Shown here one piece after another: positions 26,316 through 34,379 of a stretch of DNA of 64,000 nt (the stretch's first letter is position 1; each line of letters opens with the position of its first letter). The notes below the pieces were generated by a model. That model searched no databases. It saw only the letters and a program-made list of their open reading frames with translations, and had not been told where the DNA came from. The DNA is from Ruegeria marisrubri. Lineage in GTDB: Bacteria; Pseudomonadota; Alphaproteobacteria; Rhodobacterales; Rhodobacteraceae. Position numbers and translations under genes: made by a program. The stretch lies in the NCBI RefSeq assembly GCF_001507595.1, contig NZ_LQBQ01000037.1, positions 1 to 64,000 on the forward strand. The letters run 5' to 3'.

Positions 26316-28205
26316 TTGTCGGAACAGCGCATCAAGGCATTGACCACCGCCGGCCTGAACCTGATCGGTCAGGCGCTGTCGATCTATGACAGCAAGCTGC
26401 GGCTGGTCCTCAGCAACCGCCGGTTCCAGGAGATGTTCGACCTGCCCGACGAGCTGGTGCGGCCCGGCGCGGAATTCGCCGACACCATTCGCTATATCGC
26501 CGGCAAGGGGGAATACGGCCCCGTCGAGGACATCGAGGAGGTCGTGCGGCACCGCGTCGATCAGGCGCTGGCCTTCGAGCCGCATTACATCGAGCGGGTG
26601 CGGCCCAACGGGCAGGTGATCTCGGTCGAGGGGTCGCCCCTGCCGCAGGGCGGCTGGGTCGCCGTCTATACCGACATCACCCGCACCAAGCGGGTCGAGG
26701 AACTGCTGCGCGCCCGGTCCGAGGAATTGTCGGACCAGTTGCTGACCCATGCCGAGGAGCTTTCGGCCGCCAACCGCGAGCTTGCGGCGACCATCTCGGC
26801 GCTGGAGGAGGCCAAGCGGCAACTGACCGAGATCGAAGCGCGCACCCGCATGACCACCGAGATGATGCCCGCCCATATCGCGCATGTGGATGCCGACGGG
26901 CATTACACCTATTCGAACCGGCGTCTCAGCTCGGTCATGCCGGGGCGGCCTTCGGATATTCTTGGTCTTCACATCTCCGAGGCGCTGGGGCCGAGAGCCT
27001 TTGCCCGCGTCGCCCCGCATCTGCAAAAGGCCTATGGCGGGCGCACCTCGGTGTTCGAGTTCACCGAGGATCACGACCAGCGCCGCATCCGGGTGTCCTT
27101 CACTCCCGACAAGGAGGGCGGCGTCTATATCCTGTCGATGGACGTCACCGAGGAAACCCAGGCCCGCGTCGCGCTGCAGCAGTCGCGGCGGCGGGCCATG
27201 GCGGCGCAGATGACAAGCGGGCTGGCGCATGATTTCTCGAACCTGCTGACCATCATCCTCGGGATGCAGGGCAAGCTGGAAAAGATGGACCTGCCGGAAG
27301 AGGCCGCCGAACTGGTCGCCGCCACGCAGCAGACCGCGCGCCGGGGCGGGCAGCTGTTGAACCGCATCGCCGACATGACCGGCAACCGGACGCTGCACCC
27401 GCAGGCCACCGACATGCGCAGCCTGCTGGAGGACATGAAGATCCTCGCCTCGCCCTCGCTGCCGCGCGGGATGGGGCTGTCGGTGGTCAACACGCTGCCC
27501 GACGAGGCGCTGATGCTGGATCCGGGGATGCTGCAGGACGCGCTGCTGAACCTGGTGCTGAACGCCCGCGACGCCTGCGGCGCGACCGGCCAGATCACCA
27601 TCTCCGCCCATGCGATCAGCTCGATCTGGGTCGAGATCACCGTCACCGATACCGGCCCGGGCTTCTCGCCCGAGGCGCTGGACAAGGCGCTGAACCCGTT
27701 CTTCACCACCAAGGGCAGCGAAGGCTCGGGGCTGGGCCTGCCGATGGTCTATGACATGGTCAAGCTGGCCGGCGGCGACCTGCAGCTGCGCAACACCACC
27801 TCGGGCGCGGCGGTGATCCTGCGCCTGCCCTACCGCCCAGCGCCCAAGGCGCAGGGCGGGCTGGCGCTGCTGGTCGAGGACAATGACGATCTGCGCAGCC
27901 AGTTCCGCGACATGCTGATCGACCTCGGCCTTTCGGTGATCGAGGCGACCTCGGCCGACGAGGCCTCGGCGCTGGCGGCCGAAATCGAGGGCATCTCGGT
28001 GGTGCTGTCGGATATCCGGCTGGAGGGTTCGGGCACCGGGCTGGACCTGATCCGGCGACTGCCGCCGGACCTGCCCTGCATCCTGATGACGTCGCTGCCG
28101 CTTTCTGACCCGCTGCACCGCGAAGCCCTTGCACAGGGGCCGGTTCTGCGCAAACCCTTCTCGCGCGCGCAACTGTCTGCGCTGCTCCGTCCCGAGGCTG
28201 CCTGA
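26316..28205 (+). CDS. Hybrid sensor histidine kinase (PAS-PAS-HisKA-HATPase-receiver)
   Basis: 629 residues with no membrane segment, so a cytoplasmic sensor. An N-terminal PAS (about 10-115, MFDLPDELVRPG, ending in VAVYTDITRTKRVE) is followed by a coiled coil (about 115-165) and a second PAS (about 168-280). The phospho-acceptor is His305 in SGLAHDFSNLLTIILG. ATPase boxes are NLVLNARDACG, DTGPGF and SGLGLPMV. A receiver domain (about 515-629) has Asp in VVLSDIRLEG and Lys in LRKPF. TTG at 26316 has GGAGG 6 bases ahead. It is coupled to the response regulator gene (TGATG) and is divergent from the acyl-CoA synthetase operon, its probable target. Confidence 0.9.
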   Translation: MSEQRIKALTTAGLNLIGQALSIYDSKLRLVLSNRRFQEMFDLPDELVRPGAEFADTIRYIAGKGEYGPVEDIEEVVRHRVDQALAFEPHYIERVRPNGQVISVEGSPLPQGGWVAVYTDITRTKRVEELLRARSEELSDQLLTHAEELSAANRELAATISALEEAKRQLTEIEARTRMTTEMMPAHIAHVDADGHYTYSNRRLSSVMPGRPSDILGLHISEALGPRAFARVAPHLQKAYGGRTSVFEFTEDHDQRRIRVSFTPDKEGGVYILSMDVTEETQARVALQQSRRRAMAAQMTSGLAHDFSNLLTIILGMQGKLEKMDLPEEAAELVAATQQTARRGGQLLNRIADMTGNRTLHPQATDMRSLLEDMKILASPSLPRGMGLSVVNTLPDEALMLDPGMLQDALLNLVLNARDACGATGQITISAHAISSIWVEITVTDTGPGFSPEALDKALNPFFTTKGSEGSGLGLPMVYDMVKLAGGDLQLRNTTSGAAVILRLPYRPAPKAQGGLALLVEDNDDLRSQFRDMLIDLGLSVIEATSADEASALAAEIEGISVVLSDIRLEGSGTGLDLIRRLPPDLPCILMTSLPLSDPLHREALAQGPVLRKPFSRAQLSALLRPEAA

Positions 28206-28906
28206 TGACCCAACCGCTGGTGACCATTCTCGACGACGAACCGGAAATCCGCCAGATCCTGACGGACGCGCTGGAGGATGCCGGTTTCCGCACCCAGAGC
28301 TTTTCCCGCGCCCGCGAGTTCGAGGCCTCGCTCAAGCGGGTGACGCCGGATGTCTGCCTGGTGGACCTGTCGCTGCCCGATACCGACGGGCTGGCGCTGG
28401 TGCACCGGCTGGCGCTGGAGCAGGGCGCGGCGGTAATCATCATCTCGGGCCGCGCGCAGGTGCAGGACCGTGTGACCGGGCTGGAACTGGGGGCCGACGA
28501 CTATATCACCAAGCCCTTCGACCCGGCCGAGGTGGTGGCCCGCGTCCGCGCCCGCCTGCGCGCGCCCCGCGCGGTCGCCCAGGGGGGCGACACCGCCCAT
28601 TTCAACGGCTGGACCGCCCATTTCGACCGCTACGTGCTGGAACACGAAAGCGGCACGGAGACCACCTTCAGCCATGCCGAGGGCGAGGTGCTGCGGATGT
28701 TCCTGGAAAGCCCCAAGCGCCTGATCAGCCGCGCCCAGATGCAGGAGATGCTGAGCGGCGGCGCGGGCGAGAGTTTCGACAGGGCGATGGACGTGCGCAT
28801 CTCGCGCCTGCGCACCAAGCTGCGCGAAGACCCGAAAAACCCGCGCCTGATCAAGACGATCTACGGGGCGGGCTACATCTTTCTGGGCGATGTCAGCTGG
28901 CGTTGA
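28205..28906 (+). CDS. OmpR-family DNA-binding response regulator
   Basis: 233 residues. The receiver domain has the acidic pair Asp10/Asp11, phospho-acceptor Asp54 in CLVDLSLPD and Lys in DDYITKPFDP. The C-terminal winged helix (about 130-230) has SHAEGEVLRMFLESPKRLIS, RISRLRTKLREDP and TIYGAGYIFLGD. It overlaps the kinase stop by one base. It probably controls the adjacent import/CoA-activation operon, but this is inference from position alone. Confidence 0.95.
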   Translation: MTQPLVTILDDEPEIRQILTDALEDAGFRTQSFSRAREFEASLKRVTPDVCLVDLSLPDTDGLALVHRLALEQGAAVIIISGRAQVQDRVTGLELGADDYITKPFDPAEVVARVRARLRAPRAVAQGGDTAHFNGWTAHFDRYVLEHESGTETTFSHAEGEVLRMFLESPKRLISRAQMQEMLSGGAGESFDRAMDVRISRLRTKLREDPKNPRLIKTIYGAGYIFLGDVSWR

Positions 28907-28957
28907 GCGGGCCTCGGCCCCAAGCGCATCGGCAGCGAAACGCGCCCATTATGCCCA

Positions 28958-29635
28958 TTAGGCGCAGGCGCTGTCTTGTTCGGCATAGGACCGGAGCACG
29001 GAAACATCATTGATGCGGACATGCCCCCTGTTGCTGGTGACGCCATAGCGCTTGAGGCGGCCAAAGGCGCGCGACAGGCTTTCGGGCTTCATCCCGAGCT
29101 TGCCCGCCAGCAGGGTTTTTTCGAAGGGCAGGACGATCTCGTTCAGGCCGCTCTCGGCCTCGCTCAGGCTGAGCAGGTAATCCGACAGGCGCTGCGCACC
29201 GGTCTTGACCTTGAGCTGTTCGATATCGTCGAGCAGCGCGTCGATGTGGTTCGATGCCGCCGACAGCACCGCCTGAGTCACTTCGCGGTAAGCATCCGGG
29301 CAAGCCAGGACGTTGGCCAGATCAATGTTCAGGATCGCGCAATCGCTGACGGCTTCGGCCGAGGTCGGGCTGCGACGGCCCTGCAACGCGGAGATCTCGT
29401 TGAAACTCTGCCCTTCCGAAAGCGTGGCCAGCACCGCTTCGCCGCCATTCGGCGACACGCGGTAGAGTTTGACCCAACCCGACTGCACCACCTTCATGGT
29501 CTTCGTCGGCTCGCCCTGCAGGCAGATCGTTGCCCCGCGGTCAAATTCCTGCACCCGGGCCTTGGACAGCAGGCAGTCCCTGACCTTTTGGGACAACTGC
29601 TCGAACAGTGTTGTATCCGTGATTGCCATAGACAT
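28958..29635 (-). CDS. Crp/Fnr-family transcriptional regulator
   Basis: 225 residues. It has a cyclic-nucleotide-binding-like barrel (about 25-120, with FDRGATICLQGEPTKTMKVV), a long dimer helix, and an HTH with LLAGKLGMKPESLSRAFGRLKR, the E-x-x-SR pattern of Fnr/Dnr proteins. The N-terminal iron-sulfur cysteine cluster of true FNR is absent. The C-terminal HTH is closest in character to Dnr-type nitrogen-oxide sensors. Target genes are not evident in the window. It is convergent with the response regulator gene, 51 bp apart. Confidence 0.9.
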   Translation of the reverse strand: MSMAITDTTLFEQLSQKVRDCLLSKARVQEFDRGATICLQGEPTKTMKVVQSGWVKLYRVSPNGGEAVLATLSEGQSFNEISALQGRRSPTSAEAVSDCAILNIDLANVLACPDAYREVTQAVLSAASNHIDALLDDIEQLKVKTGAQRLSDYLLSLSEAESGLNEIVLPFEKTLLAGKLGMKPESLSRAFGRLKRYGVTSNRGHVRINDVSVLRSYAEQDSACA

Positions 29636-29834
29636 GTGTTTCGCGCTCCCAATCGAGCCTCATGCCTACACTCAGTTCGAGACAAAAAAGTTGAGCCAGA
29701 TCAAGACGGCTGAATTTTCTTTTCGACGCCGGCGCCCCGGGTGGCGACCGGAAAGTTTGACATTCTGCGACGTCGAACCCCTCTGGCACCCGCCCGAAAC
29801 CTGCCCTAAGACTTGCCCTCAAGAGGAGCAGCCC

Positions 29835-30485
29835 ATGTCCCACATCACACTGGTTCGCCACGGTCAGGCCAATACCGAGGCGCGCGACGAAGAGAACTAC
29901 GACCGCCTCAGCGATCTGGGTCACCAGCAGTCGCGCTGGCTGGGCGCGCATCTGCAGGAAACCCGCGCGCACCATCCGCGAATCTACTGCGGCACCCTCA
30001 CCCGCCACGTGGAAACAGCCACCAGCATGGGGCTGGAAAACCCGGTGCAGGATCCGCGCCTGAACGAGATTCAGTATTTCACCCTGGCCAAGCTGTACGA
30101 GGAACAGCACGGCATCACCATCCCGCAGGACCGCGAGGGATTCGTCCGGCACCTGCCGATGACCTTCGAGGCCTGGGCCCGTGGCGAGATCGCGAATCCG
30201 CCCGAGACCTTCGCCCAGTTCGAATCGCGGGTGTCCGAGGCGCTGCGCGAGATCGGCACCGAGGGCGGCCCGGCGATCGTCGTCACCTCGGGGGCGCTGA
30301 TCTCGATGGTGGTGCGGCAGGCGCTGGGGCTGGACATCCCGGCGATGGCGCGGGTCGCCCTTGCCATCATGAACACGTCGATGCATCGTCTCTACCCGAT
30401 CGGAGACCACCTGAGCCCGGTTCTGTTCAATGCGGTGCCGCATCTGGAAGCGCCCGAGCGGCAATTCGCGCAGACCCATTTGTAA
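29835..30485 (+). CDS. Histidine phosphatase family protein
   Basis: 216 residues. The catalytic RHG motif is in HITLVRHGQANTE at the N-terminus, with the second part of the phosphate pocket in TRHVETA, and the C-terminal catalytic histidine is replaced by VVTSGALISMVVR (Ser-Gly where SHG/GHG is usual). If so, activity may be altered. GAGGAG precedes the ATG. It probably forms an operon with the GST and saccharopine dehydrogenase genes that follow at 27, 11 and 3 bp. Confidence 0.9.
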   Translation: MSHITLVRHGQANTEARDEENYDRLSDLGHQQSRWLGAHLQETRAHHPRIYCGTLTRHVETATSMGLENPVQDPRLNEIQYFTLAKLYEEQHGITIPQDREGFVRHLPMTFEAWARGEIANPPETFAQFESRVSEALREIGTEGGPAIVVTSGALISMVVRQALGLDIPAMARVALAIMNTSMHRLYPIGDHLSPVLFNAVPHLEAPERQFAQTHL

Positions 30486-30512
30486 CCCGCCCATCGCCGA
30501 CGGAGACCGCCG

Positions 30513-31127
30513 ATGCAGCTTTACTATGCCCCCAACACGATCTCGGTGGCGGTCGCCATCACGCTGGAAGAGGCGGGGCTGGAATATCAGCCGGTCCGCA
30601 TCGATTTCGCCAGCGCCGAGCAGACCGGGCCGGGCTACAGGCAGATCAATCCCAAGGGCCGCGTTCCGGCGCTGGTGGTCGATGGCGGGATCCTGACCGA
30701 GACCGGCGCCCTGCTGGAGTACATCGCGGCCAAGGCGCCCGAGGCGGGGCTTGTCCCCGACGACCCGCTGCTGGCGGCGCGGATGCGCGAGGTGATGTAC
30801 TACCTCGCCTCGACGATGCATGTGAACCACGCGCACAAGATGCGCGGGGCCCGCTGGGCCGACAGGAAATCCAGCTGGAAGGACATGGCGGCCAAGGTGC
30901 CCCAGACCATGACCGCCTCCTGCAGGTATATCGAGGCCAGCGGCCTGCGGGGACCGTTCGTGCTGGGCGAAAGGTTCAGCCTTGCCGACCCGTATCTTTA
31001 CGTGGTGTGCAGCTGGCTCGAGGGCGACAAGGTCGATGTTTCGGGTTTTGACAAGATTTCCGCATTCCGCGAGGCCATGGAGGCGCGCGCCTCGGTTCAG
31101 GCGGTCAAGGCCGCCGGGATGCTCTGA
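30513..31127 (+). CDS. Glutathione S-transferase family protein
   Basis: 204 residues. The N-terminal thioredoxin-like domain has MQLYYAPNTISVAVAITLEE and the glutathione-binding VPALVVDGGILTETGALLEYI. The C-terminal domain is all-helical, with GERFSLADPYLYVVCSWL. The residue position normally holding catalytic Ser/Cys is APNTIS. It precedes the saccharopine dehydrogenase pair by 11 bp, so the genes are probably co-transcribed. The substrate is unknown. Confidence 0.93.
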   Translation: MQLYYAPNTISVAVAITLEEAGLEYQPVRIDFASAEQTGPGYRQINPKGRVPALVVDGGILTETGALLEYIAAKAPEAGLVPDDPLLAARMREVMYYLASTMHVNHAHKMRGARWADRKSSWKDMAAKVPQTMTASCRYIEASGLRGPFVLGERFSLADPYLYVVCSWLEGDKVDVSGFDKISAFREAMEARASVQAVKAAGML

Positions 31128-31138
31128 CAGAAGGACGA

Positions 31139-32197
31139 ATGATGACACATCTCTGGGTCCGGGCCGAACAGCGCCCGAACGAGGAACGGGTGGGGCTGAC
31201 GCCCGAGGGTGCGGCGCAACTGATCGCGGCCGGCATCCGCGTGACGGTCGAGGAGAGCCATGTCCGCGCCATCCCGATCGACGGCTACCGCGCAGCGGGC
31301 TGCGAGATCGCGCCCGAAAACAGCTGGCCGGAGGCGCCGTTGGACGCGATCATCTTCGGCCTCAAGGAACTGCCCGAGGACGGCACGCCCCTGCCGCACC
31401 GCCACATCATGTTCGGCCATGCCTTCAAGGGCCAGCATTCGGGCCGCAAGCTTCTGGAGCGGTTCAAGGCCGGCGGCGGCACGCTGTATGATTTGGAGTA
31501 CCTGGTGGACGAGAATGGGCGGCGGGTCGCGGCCTTCGGCTATTGGGCGGGCTACGCGGGCGCGGCGGTGACGCTCAAGACCTGGGCGGCGCAGCAGCGC
31601 GGCGAGATCTGCGGCCCCGTCGGTGTCTATCCCGGCAAGGACGCGCTGAACGCCGAACTTCTGGCCGAACTCGACGCCACCGGCGCCCCCCGCCCCCGCG
31701 CCATCGTGATCGGCGCTCTGGGCCGGGTCGGCACCGGGGCCTCGGACCTGTGCGAGGCGATGGGGGTCGAGGTGACCAAGTGGGACATGGCGGAGACCGC
31801 CCATGGCGGGCCGTTCCCGGAAATCCTGGAACACGACATCTTCCTCAACTGCATCTTCGCGCGGCCGGGAACCCCGGTCTTCGTCCCGCGCGAGGCCCTG
31901 ACCGCCCCGCGCCGGCTGACCGCCATCGGCGACGTGGCCTGTGACCCCGACAGCGACTACAACCCGGTGCCGGTCTATGACCGCGCCACCACCTGGGAAG
32001 AACCCGCCCTGCGCGTCGCCACCGACCCGGTGCTGGACGTGATGGCCATCGACAACCTGCCCTCGATGCTGCCGGTCGAGAGCTCTCAGGACTACGCCGC
32101 CCAGCTGCTGCCGTCGCTGCTTGCGCTGACCGACATCGACAGCGGCGTCTGGGGCCGGGCCAGGGCGACATTCGAAACTCACATGAAGGGAATCTGA
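31139..32197 (+). CDS. Saccharopine dehydrogenase, lysine-forming type (LYS1-like; lysine-ketoglutarate reductase role)
   Basis: 352 residues of the AlaDH/PNT-like fold. The opening MTHLWVRAEQRPNEERVGLTP and the segment FGHAFKGQHSGRKLLERF are diagnostic of Lys1 enzymes. The NAD-binding loop is VIGALGRVGTGA (about residue 200), and DNLPSMLPVESSQDYA ends the family signature. In lysine catabolism it would join lysine and 2-oxoglutarate into saccharopine. The neighbouring gene encodes the second saccharopine enzyme, so the pair makes a complete lysine-to-aminoadipate-semialdehyde route. A lysine-synthesis role is unlikely because dapB is present. Confidence 0.93.
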   Translation: MMTHLWVRAEQRPNEERVGLTPEGAAQLIAAGIRVTVEESHVRAIPIDGYRAAGCEIAPENSWPEAPLDAIIFGLKELPEDGTPLPHRHIMFGHAFKGQHSGRKLLERFKAGGGTLYDLEYLVDENGRRVAAFGYWAGYAGAAVTLKTWAAQQRGEICGPVGVYPGKDALNAELLAELDATGAPRPRAIVIGALGRVGTGASDLCEAMGVEVTKWDMAETAHGGPFPEILEHDIFLNCIFARPGTPVFVPREALTAPRRLTAIGDVACDPDSDYNPVPVYDRATTWEEPALRVATDPVLDVMAIDNLPSMLPVESSQDYAAQLLPSLLALTDIDSGVWGRARATFETHMKGI

Positions 32198-32200
32198 GCC

Positions 32201-33343
32201 ATGACCATCCACTGGTGCGGCACCGGCCTGTCGGCCATTCCGGGCCTGCGACGCCTGATCGAGGCCGGCTATCCGGTCACCGTCTGGAACCGGACCGTCG
32301 AAAAGGCCCGTGCCGAGGTCGGCGACCTGACCGACGACATCCGGACCTTCGACATCGACGCTCTGGGCGCTGTGCTGGAAAAGGGCGACGTGATCGTCTC
32401 GATGCTGCCGGGCGACTGGCACGTTCCACTGGCCGAACTGGCGATCGAGAAGGGCGCGCATTTCGTGTCCTCCTCCTACATCGCGCCCGAGATGCGCGCG
32501 CTGGATGACAAGGCCCGCGAAGCCGGCGTCGCGCTGGTCAACGAGGTCGGGCTGGACCCCGGCATCGACCACCTGATGGCGCATGCGCTGGTGGACGACT
32601 ATCGCGCGTCCGACGCCTTCGACCCGGAAAACCATCTGAGTTTCATTTCCTATTGCGGCGGCATCCCCAAGAACCCCAACCCGTTCCGCTACAAGTTCAG
32701 CTGGTCGCCCCTGGGTGTGCTCAAGGCGTTGCGTTCCCCCTCGCGGTCGATCCGCGACTATGCCCCGCTGGACGTGGCCCGGCCGTGGGACGCGATCAGC
32801 ACCTATGTCGCGCCGCTGCCCACGCCCGAAAGCTTCGAGGTCTATCCCAACCGCGACTCGATCCCCTTCATGCAGCAGTACCATTTCGAGGATCACTGGC
32901 CGGTCAAGGAATTCGTCCGCGGCACCCTGCGCCTGAACGGCTGGTCGGATGCGTGGTCGGACGTGTTCCGCGAGATCGAAACGCTGGAAGGCCCCGAGGG
33001 CGAGGCGCGGCTCAAGGAAATGTCCGACCAGTTCTGGGCCGAAAACGCCTATGACGAGGGCGAGCCCGACCGCGTCGTGCTCTGCGTCGGTCTGAAGGCC
33101 GAGAAGGACGGCAAGGCAGTCTGGCACAAGACCTATGTGATGGACGCCTGGGGCGACGAGCGTGGCAGCGCCATGGCCCGCCTCGTCTCGATCCCGGTCT
33201 CGCTGGCGGTCGAAGCGGTGCTGAACCGCGCCATCCCCGCCGGGGTCCACGCCGCGCCCAGCGATCCGAAACTGGTTCAGGCCTGGATGGCCGAGATCGA
33301 CAAGCTGGCGCAGCACCTGCAGGTGGTCGATCACACCGCCTGA
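32201..33343 (+). CDS. Saccharopine dehydrogenase, glutamate-forming type (LYS9-like)
   Basis: 380 residues. The N-terminal Rossmann fold begins at once (HWCGTGLSAIPGLRRLIEA), with a GxGLS loop in place of GxGxxG. Next come DVIVSMLPGDWHVPLAELAI and VALVNEVGLDPGIDHLMAH, the saccharopine-binding signature, then YCGGIPKNPNPFRYKFSWSP. It would cleave saccharopine to glutamate and 2-aminoadipate semialdehyde. The 3-bp gap to the LYS1-like gene implies one transcript and a coupled pathway. Confidence 0.93.
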   Translation: MTIHWCGTGLSAIPGLRRLIEAGYPVTVWNRTVEKARAEVGDLTDDIRTFDIDALGAVLEKGDVIVSMLPGDWHVPLAELAIEKGAHFVSSSYIAPEMRALDDKAREAGVALVNEVGLDPGIDHLMAHALVDDYRASDAFDPENHLSFISYCGGIPKNPNPFRYKFSWSPLGVLKALRSPSRSIRDYAPLDVARPWDAISTYVAPLPTPESFEVYPNRDSIPFMQQYHFEDHWPVKEFVRGTLRLNGWSDAWSDVFREIETLEGPEGEARLKEMSDQFWAENAYDEGEPDRVVLCVGLKAEKDGKAVWHKTYVMDAWGDERGSAMARLVSIPVSLAVEAVLNRAIPAGVHAAPSDPKLVQAWMAEIDKLAQHLQVVDHTA

Positions 33344-33351
33344 CACACCAA

Positions 33352-33377
33352 AGGGCGCGGCTTGCCCACCGCGCCCT
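33352..33377. terminator. Inverted repeat after the saccharopine operon
   Basis: AGGGCGCGG-(8 nt)-CCGCGCCCT, 9 bp past the stop. The T run is weak (CTTCATCTTTT some bases later). It is a probable terminator. Confidence 0.6.
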
Positions 33378-33380
33378 GTG

Positions 33381-33434
33381 CTTCATCTTTTCGAAAATAC
33401 TCCGGGGAGCGCGAGGGGCTGGCCCCTCGCTCCC
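33381..33434. repeat. REP-like palindromic intergenic element
   Basis: TCTTTTCGAAAATACTCCGG followed by a long stem GCGAGGGGC-TG-GCCCCTCGC (33411-33430), with outer GGGA/TCCC pairing. I recall very similar elements in many intergenic regions of Roseobacter-group genomes. Only this copy was seen in the window. It lies between convergent genes and may act as a transcript end. Confidence 0.5.
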
Positions 33435-33447
33435 GCCGCGGACGATC

Positions 33448-33765
33448 TCACATCAGGTCGTTTTCCACGTCCTCGGCCGAGATCCCCAGCGCATCCAGAC
33501 CATTTTCCAGATGATCCGACAGGTGCGGCGTGCCGATCAGGTAATCGGCGCAGGGGGTCGAGGCCTCGGCCCGCGCTGTTGCGATCGCCTCTTCCAGATC
33601 CTCCGGGAAGAAACTCTCGCGCCCGATCCACATGATCGCCACCAGTTCCGCCTGCTCATCCTCGCTCATTCGCTCGATGAAGGCACGCATCTCGCCCTCG
33701 GCGCGGCCCAGTTCGCGCCCCATCAGGGCCACCTGCGCCACCTTTCTCGGCGAAATCTCCAGCAT
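33448..33765 (-). CDS. DUF3775 family protein
   Basis: 105 residues, acidic and soluble. The family features are the helix EDEQAELVAIMWIGRESF, the middle EDLEEAIATARAEA, and the closing YLIGTPHLSDHLENGLDALG. No function is assigned to DUF3775. It stands alone between the REP-like element and a divergent secreted protein gene. Confidence 0.85.
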   Translation of the reverse strand: MLEISPRKVAQVALMGRELGRAEGEMRAFIERMSEDEQAELVAIMWIGRESFFPEDLEEAIATARAEASTPCADYLIGTPHLSDHLENGLDALGISAEDVENDLM

Positions 33766-33971
33766 GTCCGTACTCCTCTGTCCGCTTGTTTGGACCCATC
33801 ACAACCCGCAGAGTCACTTTTCGTCCTTGATCTTAAGCAAACAAGTGGTGCCAGAGCCAGTCCGGAACGAAACACGACAGCCGGACCGGGATTGAAAGAA
33901 GCGCGGGGAAGCTGAGCGCTGGTTTCGCTGTGGTAGACTCGGCTTCGGGAATCGACGAAAGGTTTTTCACA

Positions 33972-34376
33972 ATGTTGACGCGAGCCCTGACGACGCTGCT
34001 TTTTCTCGCTGCGGTCCTTCCCGCGGCTGCGCAGATGAAAGCGGATGTGACATTCCAGCCCGGCAATTTCGGAACCATGGTCAGCGGCGCCATCTCTGGC
34101 GACGAGTATTTCGACCATGTACTGGGCGCCAGAGCCGGGCAGGAAATGTTCGCCGAACTTCAGGTCAGCGACACCAACGGCAACGGCGTGATCTATTTCA
34201 ACATCTTGCCTCCGGGCAGCGACGGAGTGGCCATCTACAACGGCTCGGTCGACGGCAACACCGCCCGCATCATCCTGCCCGAGGATGGCGACTATACCAT
34301 CCGCGTCTACCTGATGGGCAACGACCGGGATACCGGCAAGACCGTCGGCTACAATCTGGACCTGTCGATCCAGTAG
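33972..34376 (+). CDS. Secreted PliI/PliG-like lysozyme inhibitor family protein (probable)
   Basis: 134 residues. The signal peptide is RALTTLLFLAAVLPAAAQ. The mature beta-rich domain carries the pattern I associate with periplasmic inhibitors of invertebrate-type (PliI) and goose-type (PliG) lysozyme: VTFQPGNFGTMVSGAISGDE, GQEMFAELQVSDTNGNG, YFNILPPGSDGVAIYNGS and DGDYTIRVYLMGNDRDTGK. The SG-x-x-x element in the first strand pair is typical of those inhibitors. The ATG at 33972 is chosen because the signal peptide begins there. The assignment rests on remembered family patterns. It ends 3 bp from the convergent rmuC gene. Confidence 0.7.
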   Translation: MLTRALTTLLFLAAVLPAAAQMKADVTFQPGNFGTMVSGAISGDEYFDHVLGARAGQEMFAELQVSDTNGNGVIYFNILPPGSDGVAIYNGSVDGNTARIILPEDGDYTIRVYLMGNDRDTGKTVGYNLDLSIQ

Positions 34377-34379
34377 GCC

